A stretch of DNA of 64,000 bases, taken from positions 7,192,001 to 7,256,000 of the forward strand of contig BSYQ01000004.1 of NCBI GenBank assembly GCA_030272585.1, read 5' to 3'. Shown in pieces: positions 21,859-34,008 of the stretch. Position 1 is the first letter of the stretch, and the number at the start of each line of letters is the position of its first letter. Source of the stretch: Bryopsis sp. KO-2023. Its lineage: Eukaryota; Chlorophyta; Ulvophyceae; Bryopsidales; Bryopsidaceae. The translations under genes were made by a program, and so were the position numbers. Below the pieces are notes generated by a model, which saw only the letters and a program-made list of their open reading frames with translations, made no database searches and was not told the origin of the DNA.

Positions 21859-24630
21859 AACCTGGGGACCTGTTCTTTTTCTTTGTCAATTGGATGCTCT
21901 TGCTGACCATGTATGTTCAGAAAGGTAGGGTTTGCATGGCTGCGGTGCACATGGTTTGGGTATCTGACTGATGCTGCAGGAATTACTAGGCGTTCTGGGT
22001 TGAAACTCATCGTCTGGCTGATGGGAAGCATTCTCAGAATGGAATTGAGTCATTTTTCAGGGGAGGTGGGGGCTGATGTACATTATGCGAGATATACGGA
22101 AAGAATATAGATGGGGATAAGAACAAGCTTTCCTTTTTTTGAGGAGGAGCAGTGCACTGAAACGGATATTGCTAAGTATCCATAAGTCGTCTCGATACTG
22201 AACAAAAATCGAAAAGAAAAATAACCTTGCCACAGAAGAAAACAATGAAAGAAAAGGAGAGAGGAATTAAATGACTTGTAGCAGTCACCAAGCAGTGACC
22301 AAAAAACCAACTCATGAACTGTTGGGTGTATTCTTTTTCTTCTCCCCACACTTGTTTTTTTTTGCATGTATCCCGATGCTTTTACTGGCAACTTGCCACT
22401 TCCCCAAAGCTAACCAACAGGTCAAAATTTACATTGGGAAATATTAATCCTCCCTTCACACTCATCTGACCTGACTCACAGCAAGCTTACATCTCATCAA
22501 ACAATCTCAAGATCATCACTCCCAACGCTATGCGTTACGGTGTGCGTAACGGTATACGTAGGGTGTAAATGGGTTCGCTTGAGGTGAAGGAAAGTGTAGG
22601 GACCAGTTTTTCTTTCGCCACGCGAAGGCCTTCGTCCAAATCGTGGATTGATGCACATGTAACCGTCTGTTCTTTTCTTGATTGATGGATGGATGTTACG
22701 ATTTCATTCCATTCAATGTGTGACCAATTCTAGAAAAGAAATCAAAACATCGTCCTCAGAATCGCCTACCAAACGAACCGAGCAAACGCTTCCAACGAGT
22801 TTTATGCTGTCTAGCCCAGCAGGGTGTTTTTTTTCCGTTGGGGTATTTTGGTGTTTTTTTTTTTTTTTTTTCTGGTGTCTATGCGCCTGATTTTCTTGTG
22901 TCCTTTTTGTTCCTCCGACTTCCCCCGATATTCCGCCTTTCGACAGCAAGGCGATATCTTGATAGTGTTTCTGGACTGGCCCGATCTCCTTGTCGGCTGA
23001 ATTTGCTACCGAGAGACATAGTTTCTGTTCTTTTTCTGTGGAGGCGGCGATTGCGACCCTGAGACTTGGTGGCGAGGTGGTCACTCATGACCTGACTGTG
23101 TCCGTCGCCCAAGATCTGAGAGCACGCTGAGTGAGTTTGGGGATTTCTTTCTTTCCTGACCTGAACTCCAGAAACCTCCGCAGTCAAAGGATGCCTGTCT
23201 GGTGTTGAAATACAATATAGGTCTTGATGCTTATCTGTTCAAGGGGGAGTTGTTACTGTTGGGAGGTCTTGTATCAACTTCAAGTGACTGCATGATTAAT
23301 GTGTTTCTAGAATTCAGCTGAAAGGGTGGAACCATTTTCCCTTCGCTTTTTTTGCCCATATTTGTATGAAATATGTTCAATGTTGGTTAGAACTATCTGT
23401 GTGTGCAAGACATTTTGTCTGCAAGAGCACCTCCCAAGAAGACGAAAGCCGCCATGTGCATGTCTGCTTGTCTCCTTTTTTTAAGTAGGGACTGATTGCA
23501 TATGTTCTCTTGCCAGCTTTCTGATGATTGTCTTGTTTGTTGGGAAATGCAACTTTGGTTGATATTCAGAGAAACGAATATCTTGTGTGTCTGAGTGGTT
23601 TGACTGAGAGTGTGCCTGTTCAATTTGCACATTCTTTTTTCCTGGTCAGACAGAGGAATGCGCTGTAAATTTCTTCCTATACTGCAAAACCTATGGGAGG
23701 CTATACGCCGGTGCAACATCACGAGATGTATTGTTGTTTGTGATATGGCTGGAATCTAGTTGGGTCAATGAAAGAATCCATCCCTTGGTGGGGTTTTGCT
23801 GATTAGTGCATTCTGGCCATCAGACCTTGGATCCAGCAGTGTTGAGCTGCTCAAGCGATGATGTTGTGCCATAGTCTCTATCTGACTTGAATTTTGTTGA
23901 TCATACCTGTTGTCTCAAGTTGAGACTCTCAACCGTGGAGGGTGGATTCTGACAAATAAGGAACATCCTATCCCAAAGAAGTTATGAACAAGTAACGAAG
24001 CAGACTCAATATTAGATTACCTCTCTGTCGGTTCAGCCATTCCTTCAAGGGATAAAATACGGATCAACCTTGTGGTTCATTTTGTCCATCGGCTCAAGGG
24101 TTGCCTGCCACCTAAATCTCTGTAGGTGAGACATGGAGAGGTGGTCAGACGGATGGAAGGAATTTGTCATAGAACAGTAAATTGATTCGTAACACCTCAC
24201 CCAGTTCTGTCTCCCTGGCACCAAAACGTCGTTGAGGTTTATCCTCTGGCCAGTCGTCCAGGAAATCGACTGCACGAACCCAACACTTCCCAATAGCGTC
24301 AGAAACGAAAATGTCAGTTCCTTGGTCGAGTGGTGTCCTTGGCTGCTGCGACGATTGCGGCGTTTGTGAGTGCCCCCCCCTCTCTTCTCATCACTTTGTT
24401 TTTTCAGAGACTGTGTCCAGTTCACTCGTTTCTGTATCGACGAAGTCGCGTTGCTCGTTTCTATCTTTGATTTATTTGTTCTAGAAAATTGCTGCTGCAA
24501 ATTTGATCAGGTTTATTTGGAGGACTTCCAGTTTTGGTGATCTGTTAGCGACCTGAGGTGCTTCGGTCATCTCTCGCCCTGGTCCGGAGCGTGGTGCGAA
24601 CTGAGTTGTTTTTCTGTTCGTCGACTTTAG
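21859..24630. other. Stretch without a confident gene
   Basis: It may hold 5' exons of the PLAC8 gene, not recognised. A 151-codon minus-strand frame at 24045-24500 has an ATG and mixed composition but no recognisable motif. At 22525-22560 there are imperfect GCGTTACGG/GCGTAACGG repeats, and at 22623-22634 a 12-bp palindrome CGAAGGCCTTCG. Confidence 0.4.
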
Positions 24631-26036
24631 GCTGCAAAGGCATCTGCTGCCCCTGCTGCTTGTACGCAGACAACGCAAAGTGTAGGTCACTCAACTTACT
24701 CACGTAAATTAGTCAATATCGACAACTGTCATATTTTTCTGACACAATCCACACCTCGACCGTCTAGGATGAGTGAAACCCACCAAGTTCGAAGTGGAGG
24801 TCTAGCGTGGATCACAATGGTTTTTTTCCCCAGTTTTTGATAAAAGGGATGGTCAGATCAGCACTGGACACCCAAAGAAAAAAGCTTGGAATCTGTTATT
24901 GCATGTTGCATTCATTTTTTTTCTTCTCAAAGGCAGTTCATTGACAAGCACCTTTGAACCCTACGAAATGTATTTCTTGAGTCCTGTTGCACTACATTTG
25001 CTCTATAACAGCTGAACTATACTCTTGTGTATTTTTTTATTTTTTTATTTTTTTATGGGGATGGGGGGTCCGCCTGTCCATTATCGAGTGACACCCAATG
25101 ACACTTATTAGCCAGAAATTTGTTCTGCAGTTTTTTGCCACAAATATGTTCTGCAATTTTTTGCCAGAAATTTGTTCTGCAATATTTTGCAACAGGGTCC
25201 AAGGGCACTGGGAGATGCAAATCTGGGTGTGTCTATTTGTGTTGCACTGGTATTGGTTGTATGTGGCTCTACTCTGTGGGCATCCGCACAACGATTCGCA
25301 GCAAATACAATCTGAAGCCGCAGCCCTGCGGCGATTGCTGCACACACTTTTGGTAAATAAAAGTTTTCTGCTTTTTCAAACATTAATATGGCTTGTTGAT
25401 AGAAATAGTAGTAATCTACATTTTTTTTACAAGAAAAGAAAACATCACACTTTCCACTATTTTTTCTTTTTTTTGTTTTGAAATGCCATTTTTTTCCTTC
25501 AACGATTGAATATTTTTGACGAGGCCGACAAAAATCTGCTGAGGATGTTTTTTTTCCCCCAGAAAAGAAAGGAGGGGGGCTTCACACTGTTCTCGTCAGT
25601 TTCCAGGAGGTTTTGAATCGGTTTTTTGAAAAAGGGGGTGTGCTCCTGTAGTTTTTACAAATCGGAAAATTGATGAAACATATCAAATGCATGCTTTTCC
25701 ATTTCTTTTGAAATTCACACAGCCTCCAACAGCCTCCTTTGCTCCTTTTTTCTTCCTACTTTTTTTTTTTTGGGGGGGGGGGGGGTGCAGGGAGATCCAC
25801 AGTTCTGGTGTTTGTTTTCTATGAACGTATTTCATTGATATTAGAAGCAGTATTTTCTTGTTATTGTTCTTATTTTTATTTTTTTTGCAAATCTTGACAG
25901 CTGCCATTACTGTGCACTTTGCCAAGAAGCAAGGGAGCTGAAGTTTCGTAGGAGGCAGGTGAATTATGCTCCTGCTCCTGCCCCTGCCCCTGCTTATCAT
26001 CCCCCCACACTCCCAAATAGTGGACCCATGGTGTAA
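24631..26036 (+). CDS. PLAC8-domain Cys-rich protein (5' exons not resolved)
   Basis: Three exons are clear: 24631 to ~24685, 25196-25352 and 25901-26036. The first gives GCKGICCPCCLYADNAK, the CxxxxCPC box of PLAC8. The second gives SGCVYLCCTGIGC and IRSKYNLKPQPCGDCCTHF. The third gives CHYCALCQEARELKFRRRQ, the closing CALCQExREL box, and a Pro/Ala tail ending in TAA. Exons 2 and 3 join in phase; exon 1 to exon 2 does not, so a small exon is missing between. PLAC8 proteins (cornifelin, FWL/PCR) are small membrane-associated proteins linked to organ size and metal or calcium transport. No function is assigned here. Confidence 0.8.
25111..25188 (+). repeat. 26-bp tandem repeat abutting a splice acceptor
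   Basis: Three copies of a 26-base unit (GCCAGAAATTTGTTCTGCAATTTT) start at 25111, 25137 and 25163 and end just before the acceptor at 25195. Each copy includes a T-run and CTGCAG or CTGCAA, resembling a 3' splice site. Confidence 0.8.
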
Positions 26037-27834
26037 GATTATCAGAAGCGAAATACACCAGCACCCAATAATGTCGGGTCAAGTTTCGTTTGCTATAAAA
26101 AAAAACAGGGCGAGAATTTTTTATATGAATCTCATGGTCCAGGGATAAAAAGGTGTATCCATCAACCCTTCCTTCCGATTATCTTTTTTTGTTTGTTTTT
26201 TTGTCGCACAGTGGAGGTGGAAAATGGGGTACTGCTGACTAGATAATGATATATTTCAGTTTCTTTTTCTATTTTGGTATGGTGTTTTTTGGATATTATT
26301 TCCAATATACAGTTTTGTGATGCATGCGATTGGCTTCGTTATTTTAATGAATATGTATAATTCCCGTTCAATGTTTTCTCTCATGGCATTCATGTGTTGG
26401 TGTTTTTAAATTGTGGTATGTGTGTGCTCATTAAAAAAAGGGTCCCTCTTTTTTCTAAAAGAAACCCCATCTCAAAAGAGTGATTGGAACCCCTGACTTT
26501 CGAAAGTTGAAATCATTTGATATTTTGTGGAATCCTCCTGGGGGCATCTTTCTTGTGTCATAAGTATTCTTTAATTCTTTGGGGCTGCCAACTGTTTGAT
26601 CAATAAATTTGCATCTGAATTAGACTGGAGCTAGACACCAAAACGAGGGAAAAACTCAGAGCACTTGCACAAAAGAAAAACAATAATCACTGGTTTCATA
26701 TCAGCAACATGTGGCTGAAATTGTACCTGTGCGAACATGTATATATTTTGTTGTAGGCAACAAGAGTTGGGAGTCTGGAACTGAGGAATCGGAACAATTA
26801 ATCTTTACATATCATCCAACAAAAAACAAGCCCCTCATTTCCCCTATTGCTTTTTCCAAGCCTTTAACGAGCCTTTGGCCACTGAAAAAGAAGAAAACAA
26901 GTGAGTTCCTTCCTCAACCTTCTTTTTCTCTTCGAAATTGCTTGCCATTCACCAACCCCACACACACATGCATGAAGGACAGTCTCCACTCTTGTTCACA
27001 TTTTGAATCATAAGCCCCACAATCCTCTTCCTTTCAGGGGTAAAAACCTCACTGCTTCAGTGTTCCAAAATTCACAGTGGAAAGAAAAGCACCCCTCTGT
27101 TACACCACTGATAAATCAAACGGGCACCACTGATTTTATTTCATCTTCACTCAGAACCGGCCATTCTCTCTCCAAACAGCTACCTGACTACTCTTCACCA
27201 TTCAGGTTGTCTTCAATCTTTCCTTCATTTCATAAGCATGTTGCATTTCTATATCCCAGTTTTTCAATCCAAGCCAGTCTTTTTTTTTAACGATAGTCCC
27301 CCCCCCCCCCCCCCCGAAAATTCCGTTCCTGGCGATTTGGGCTAAGAAAGCGACGGATTTAATTATCCGGCGGTTAACAAAGCGGCGTCTACTGTATTAA
27401 GAAAAGGACCTTGTATATTTTTAGTCACAGAAAATTTGATACATCCTTAAAACAGCAAAAGGAAATTAAAAAAACAGGTATACAGATGTATACTGTTTGT
27501 CACTCGACAAATAATTATGCTGTACAATCCACTTCAGACCACAGAGAGGTTTCTTATGACCTCTATCTATAATAGAGAATGAAAATGTTAGAACTTAGAG
27601 ATACCATGGATTACAGATTCCACAGAATTCCCAATCAATGCAACCCTAAACCCACTTCTTTTTTATTAGATAGCCTGATATTTGACTTGATGATCTTGTG
27701 GTGAATCCATTTGACTGTCCTGACAAACGACCTATCTGTATGAACTTAAGGAGGAAAGGTTTCATATGATCCATGATTGGGTTAACAATAGACAGGACCA
27801 TTTTAGAAAGCAATTGTTTGTTTTGCTTTGCTTT
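26037..27834. other. Stretch without a confident gene
   Basis: Two frames (26711-27013 and 27003-27290) with acceptor-like starts code Ser/Pro-rich sequence of uncertain status. A C-run lies at 27299-27315, followed by a transposon-end-like sequence. Confidence 0.4.
27316..27399 (-). mobile_element. Candidate pogo/Tigger-like terminal repeat fragment
   Basis: On the minus strand the sequence starts ACAGTAGACGCCGCTTTGTT and ends CGCCAGGAACGGAATTTTCG. The start resembles ends of pogo/Tigger elements (CAGTAGAC-type, next to TA). No transposase and no second end were found nearby. Confidence 0.3.
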
Positions 27835-28646
27835 CAAAGCACAAACAAGATTTAAAAAAGCTGATCATTTGTTTCAGCTCTGTATCTTCTCAAAACCTCT
27901 TGTTCAAAAATATAAGAAACTCAAAATTGAACTATCTAACAAACAAAAAAGCACCAAGATTCTGTGACCTGGTGAGCTGCTCAACCAAGCCTCGGAACAC
28001 AAAGGCGATTCAAAATCGGAAAAGAATCATTGCTTCCCACAAGCAGATCCAGGGTTGCGCCGCCGCCCCCCCCCGCAAAAAAACCACCACTGCTGTCGAT
28101 CCAGGCTCAGGCAGTGGCGTAGACATTGGGAATGGCGACCCAGGACGCGCGGGCCCAGTAGACGTAGGTCTGGCACCAGACGCCCACTCTCAAGGTGAAC
28201 CCTTCTTGCGTAACGTCTTCCGCCTCGAGACGGATCCTCAAATTTTTCGTCTTGTCGGCGTCGATGGCGGAAAGGGCCACCATGACTTGGGGCGGCGTGG
28301 TGTACTTGAAACCGAACTTCACTGAAACCGTCTTCTCCCTGGCGGCGACTTGCTGTGGAGTCCATGGCCTCACGGGGCAAGAGCCCCTGTCACCCAGTTT
28401 CGTAACGTCGACCACCCCGACCCTGGCATATGCACCGGTGGCGATCATCGCCAGGAGCAGAACAACAGCAAGATTGGCGGGACTCATCTTGACTGAGTAG
28501 AAGTGGCAAGTGCAGTGGCGAATGCTTGATCGAGCAGGTCGGTTTGGCGCACAAAGCTTGGTGTGTTGGGAGTGTCAAAGCGTTCATACTTATCCTTGCC
28601 CATCACCCGCCATGCTGGCAATCTCTGGATACGCTGGACCATCAGC
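27835..28646. repeat. Inverted duplication, right copy (lectin locus)
   Basis: Reverse complement of 18576-19385, containing lectin copy 2. Confidence 0.85.
28107..28487 (-). CDS. Secreted H-type lectin domain protein, copy 2
   Basis: Single-exon gene, 126 aa, with the same signal peptide and H-type lectin domain as copy 1 and only four substitutions (S18G, E94Q, I117V, I123Y relative to copy 1), so both are probably functional at protein level. Cys37, Cys105, the PPQVMVAL strand and the YWARASW motif are intact. Its promoter matches copy 1 except that the TATA box reads GATAAG (28589-28594), so expression may be weaker or differently controlled. Confidence 0.88.
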   Translation of the reverse strand: MSPANLAVVLLLAMIATGAYARVGVVDVTKLGDRGSCPVRPWTPQQVAAREKTVSVKFGFKYTTPPQVMVALSAIDADKTKNLRIRLEAEDVTQEGFTLRVGVWCQTYVYWARASWVAIPNVYATA

Positions 28647-29429
28647 GTTGACAGACTCCATTTACACCGTTGACAATCCCTTTCGGTCTTGATTGCGTTT
28701 AACTTCTGCTTGGTCTGAGTTTTTTTTTGGGGGGGGGAGGTTTGTTTTTTTTTCAATGCTTTGGGATTCAAGAAGCTTTTTGGGTGGGTTCTTTATGGCT
28801 ACATTCCTATTTCTCAAGCATTATCATAATAGAGGGTAATGGCTTTTTTTTACATTTAACGCAAAAACTTGTTGCAAAGTTTGTTTGATTCTCTCGACTT
28901 GATTTTTCAAACTACATTTTGTTGTACTTGGTGCAATAGATGCTGGTCGGCATCTTCGCATGTGATTTTGTTTGTTTGTTGCAATTTTTTTGTTTTTTGG
29001 TTACCCTGCACAAAGAGATTTGATTCTGGAGGAGATTAGTCAGGGTTTGGGTCTATCTGATGGTCAGTATGACCTGGAAGATCAGTTGTTGGTTTTTGAG
29101 CTACCAGGCATGTGTTTCAGCTGCCATCCATATCTGGGGAATGGCCAATGATCCCATATTGTGGAACGACGTCTATGTAAGTTTTTCTGGTGCCTCTCTT
29201 TGTACCAGCTCTGCAACTATATGCAACCACCGTCTGGTCTTGAGCACACAAAAAACTAAGGTTCGTTTGTGGCTGATTGTAGAGCGAAAGTCTGTCGGAA
29301 AGCGGCCATAGGTGCTGTGTCACTTCACACACACACACAACGAGGCCTAAAAGACGTTGAGGGACTGGAAAGACGGGACATCCCCTTGCCTTCTTGAAAC
29401 CATCACCCGCATCTTCCCCACAGTCCAAA
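28647..29429 (+). other. Spacer with a possible orphan exon
   Basis: Around 29020-29160 a frame after the acceptor-like AAAG at about 29013 reads RDLILEEISQGLGLSDGQ; a neighbouring frame reads GMANDPILWND, faintly F-box-like. Neither could be tied to a gene. Poly-G/T tracts lie at 28720-28760. Confidence 0.25.
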
Positions 29430-32400
29430 ATGCACAGGGTGCATGCAATCGTGTTGCTGGTTTTGTTCACGGCCCTGGTGTCGAAGGCCTTCGCTTCGCC
29501 CCCCGATCCGCCCCAGCCGCCATATTTCCTGCAAACAATCCTGGGTGGGGGTCCAGGCGCCTTCGACCCGACACATCTTTTGGGGAGCATTCGCAATGGC
29601 GTCCTGGACGACGCCCCCATCAACATGTGCCAAGAGCGGTATCGAAACACCACGCTCGATCACTTTGCGTGGGTACGAGAAGACACCTTGCAGCGATCCG
29701 AAATAGTTAAGAGGAGAAAAGGGCTGAAATGATAGATTTACTCGTGAGCTGAGGTTGGACACGGGGGGGGGGTGACCAGGACGATCAAGGTGGAACCCTG
29801 ACGTATCGCCAGCGGTACTTCTTCTGCGACGAATTCTGGAAAACTGAGAAAGGCGGCGGGCGGGGCCCTATTTTCCTCTACACTGGGAACGAGGCTGACG
29901 TTGAACTGTACGTAATGCATCAGTAACAAACGAAACATGTGGATTTTCGCTCTGTTTGGAGAGATTCAACGTCGTTTATTTTAGGAAGCTTGGATAAGAT
30001 GAGCCCAACGAATTCTAATGAAGTAAGAAGTGCTACAGGAAACACTTTTGAGGTTGAACCTCAAATGTGTTTTTTTTTGTTTAGTCAGATTTCTTTCATT
30101 TTTGTTTCAGGAGAAATTTAGAAAAGGGCACCGCAGGAAAGATCGTTTCATATCCAATTCAACTCCTCAAAATCACATGATTTTATTATCAGTTTTGTAA
30201 TACTTGAGTTTCTTTTGTCCTCTTACTCGTTTTTTTTTCAATCGTTTATTTATCTTTTATTCTTATTTTTTTGGGGGGTATTACAGGTATTTGAATGCAA
30301 CAGGGCTGATGTGGGAATCGGCTCCTGAATTTGGAGCTCTTTTGCTGTTTGTTGAGCACAGGTGTTGAGCATTGTGCCTTTGACATTGAACGAGAAAAAT
30401 ATGAATGCCAATATTCAAAAACAATTCTGACTGATATCTCCTCCGTGGAGAATTTTTTTTTTTCTTTTTTCCTTAATTTAAAAAAAAAAATCCTACAAAT
30501 AATGGGATGTTCAGAAAGGCTTTACACGGTGCTTTTGCTCAAAACAGCAAAAACAAGAGGAATTATTATGAGCAATTCACAAATTTTGTTAATGTTTTAC
30601 GCAAATCGATTCCTTCAAACGAACTGAAACCTGATCAAAAATCTTAACACTGGAAACGGGTCCGAAAAATAAAAACCTAGCATGCCACCCCCCATACACT
30701 GCCATTCAACTATGAATATAATTCCCCCACAGTCGCTTACCAAAAAAACAACAGGATTTGATGCCAACATATTTCTTGGTCCCTGCTTCAATGAAAAATA
30801 TTTCACCTCCCCTTCTGTCCAAAAAAAGAAAAATTTTAAGAAATACTGTGGCATTGGCTGGCTTTTTTGAAAACTTTCAGGTACTATGGGAAGTCGATGC
30901 CTTTTGGGGATGATTTCGAGAAACACAGAAAGTACTTGACGACAGAACAAGCAATTGCTGATTATGTGGAGGTGGTTACCGAAATTAAACGAATGTATGG
31001 AGCTGAAGATAGCGCTGTGATTGCATTTGGTGGATCCCTTGGTATTGATTGAAGTTAAACTCATTTTTTTCTTTCCTTGATTTATTTTCAAGAAGAAAGA
31101 AAAAAAAAACAGCTGAAATTTAATATAAATAGATATTAGCATCACTTTTCAGACGTTTTTTTGGTCCAATTGCATCCCTTCCAGGCCAAAAACAGAATTT
31201 TTTTAAAGAGTATATGGACCTGGACAATTATTATCATACAAATTTTCGTAATAAATTTCATAATCCCCTTGTTTTTAATTCTGCGTGTGCATTCCATATG
31301 CAAAGAAATATGTACACTCTCACCAGGCACACACCCTTGGCATTACTCAATTCTAATTTTCGTTTTCTTTTCTCAATCGAATTACGTGAAAACTCCACAA
31401 ATTAATGAGATGTGGGCATTTTGAGTATCACGGAAAAATAAACAGGAAAAGAAAACAGGGCATGTTTGAGTTACTTGTTTGTTCAGGTGGAATGTATGCT
31501 GCTTGGATGAGAATGAAATACCCTCACGTTTTGGATGGAGCCCTGGCAGCTTCTGCACCAATCTGGTCTTTTATGGGGGAGGCAAGAATTTCAACAAGAA
31601 ATGATGCATCTTTCCATATTTTCCATGTTTAGACATGCTTTGCTTCTTTTCGATTTTCTGTTGTTATTTTTCTTCTCTTCATTCAAGGAAAAACAAATCG
31701 TCCTCCACAAAATGTGCATGATTAAACTTTTTCAGTTTCGCAAAAAAATTAATCATGCACTGTTTTCTGGAGGACGTAGATATATTTTCGATTTTAATAA
31801 TCTATTAGTAACTATCTTAGCAGAATTGATGCGTGTAGCTGTGGTTTGAAATTGAACGATATCTTTTCATTAAAAAAAAAACCTCCTTTTTTCTTCTTCT
31901 TTTTTTTTTTTTTTGGTGGTTGCAATTCTGAGGGGTTTTTTTTTCAGGACCCCCCTTATGTGGCCAATTCTTATGCCAGGGTGGAAACCCATGATGCTTC
32001 AGTGGCAGCTGGGTCCACTGCCGAATGCGAGCCCAATATTCGAAAAATTTGGCCAACCATTTGGAGGTTCAGTTATACTCCAGAGGGTACAATCAATCTG
32101 TTTGAATTTTTTCTTAAAAATGAAACGATTCCAGCAGAAGAAAAACGGAACGATTTGTTTTTGAAAATGCATAGATTCCAGCAAGGGAAAAACAACACTG
32201 CTGTTTTTCCGGAACGAATGCTATTGCCTGCCTTGATACGGAAAAAAAAGAAGAAGAAAAACCTTGCATGCCTTTTTAATCATACATATCTTTGGAAGCC
32301 AAAAATTGTTTCTTTTTTGAGTTCAGATCGAGCAAAAATGGCGAAAGCAATGGGGTTTTGCGAGGATGTCGTTTTTGACACGCCCTCCAGCACTTGGTAT

Positions 32401-34008
32401 GCCATTTTTTGGTTCAAAACTGCGGTCGATTATCTGAGTATGGGCAGTTATTCATTCCCCTCCGGATATATGGTGGGTGGAAAAGGCTTGCTGCCAGCAT
32501 ATCCAATGAGGGTTTTGTGCAGTCATTTGGCTGAACCGCTGGAAGGTTTGGAATTGCTGAAAGGTAAGAACTAATTGAATGCACCTGAAATTTCTTAGTT
32601 TTTGATAAGAATAATTGCTTATCCTCCAGGGTTCGATATTTGACTTTTTCTTATTTTTTTTCCCATTCTTTTAATTCAGCATGCAATCATCAAGGACTCA
32701 AGTCTGAAAAAAAAGTCAGAAAAAAAACTGGAAAAGGGTCTAAAACACAATTTACCAACACTAGAGACAGATTTTTTTTCTCTTTTTTCTTAAACCATTC
32801 ATGCGGAAATAAATTCAAGGTAAGGTGAAAATCAAAAGAGACAAAAAGTCACCTACTTGATAGTCTGAGCTCTGTAATGCGGGTGGGTGTTTTCTTGCAG
32901 CGGCTTCTGCTGGGGCTGGCGTTTATTACAATTATACTGAAAGCAAGCCTTGCAATGACTACAGAAAAGCAGTCAACAAAGACCAGGAACTGGTGCTAGC
33001 AAACTGGAACTATCAATATTGTACTGAAATTTTTGGAATCTCCGCCACTGATGGAGGTGGGTTGCACAAGCACAGCCAGGATGGGGGGGGATTAAAAATA
33101 AAAAAATAAAAAATCCACGCCCTCCCTTTATGACGCACCCAATAAAAAAAAACGAAAAAGGAGCTCTCGACATATCTTTCCAATTTTTTTTCTTCGCCTG
33201 GTTTTCCTGTCTTGTTTTTCAAAGTCGCAAAGTAATTGAATGAATTTTTGTCGTTAGAAAAAAAATTGTTAGAAATTGTAGGGCTGTGTGAGGTTGCCAA
33301 TCTTTCAATGATAAATTTTAAAAAAATGAAACTGGCCACTATCCATGGATACTCGCCAAGCAACAGTACCCCCAAAAAAAGACTGTGTGTGTTCTTTTGT
33401 ATTTAAAAAACAAAATAGTGACAGATATGTTCTGGAATTCGCCTTGGAACCCTGATGGCCATATCGAGTGGTGCTGGGAAAATCTTGGAGTGAAACCGAG
33501 GCCTTACTGGGCCACTCAAAGATGGGGGGGCAAAAAAATCCAAACAGCCTCCAATATCATTTTCAGTAACGGAGAATTCGATCCTTGTTCGGCTGGGGGG
33601 GTGTTGAAAAACATTTCAGAGTCGCTGGTTGCTGTTATGATAAAAGAGGTGGGTGTAATTGAAGGAAATCTATATATAGAGGCGAACAAATGTGAAATTT
33701 TCCTCTTTTCTTAACAAAGGAGTGGTTGCAAGTGGATTTCATTTTTTTTAATCCAGGGGGGGTGTTATGTTGTGCTGCTGTGATTAAGAGGGCCAATTGA
33801 CAAAAATAAATGCTGAATTTTTTACTGATAAAATGTGAATTGTTTGCTTGAGAAAAGTCATGCTTTTCAGGGAGGCCACCATGCAGATTTGATGTTTTCA
33901 CATGAAGGCGATTCGGACTCTGTGAAGGAAGCCAGGAAATTGGAAAAGTTTTTTTTCAGGAAATGGATCGCTGAAAAGAAAGCTCAAAATGCAAAAGAAG
34001 CTTTTTGA
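29430..34008 (+). CDS. Lysosomal Pro-X carboxypeptidase-like serine peptidase (family S28)
   Basis: Ten exons: 29430-29672, 29780-29907, 30287-30361, 30881-31041, 31487-31581, 31948-32086, 32327-32563, 32901-33056, 33419-33648 and 33871-34008. They sum to 1602 nt (533 aa), all phases closed. A signal peptide (AIVLLVLFTALVSKAFA) directs it to the secretory pathway. Seen: TYRQRYF and IFLYTGNEADVELY, typical of S28; nucleophile motif FGGSLGG (Ser201; the family usually has GGSYGG); acid motif SNGEFDPCSAGG (Asp466); and GGHHADL (His491/492). S28 enzymes remove residues after proline (PRCP) or N-terminal dipeptides (DPP7); I favour neither. Intron 5 uses a GC donor (GAG|GCAAGA at 31582). Confidence 0.92.
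31699..31776. repeat. Imperfect inverted repeat inside GC-AG intron
   Basis: CGTCCTCCACAAAATG at 31699 is mirrored by the reverse complement ending GGAGGACG at 31776. The arms are about 27 bases with few mismatches, around a ~24-base loop. It lies wholly in intron 5 of the S28 peptidase and may be a MITE remnant or an RNA hairpin that shortens the intron. Confidence 0.6.

Noticed and set aside
28195-28500. Open frames opposite both lectin genes
   Set aside because: They are antisense shadows preserved only because the lectin copies are nearly identical.
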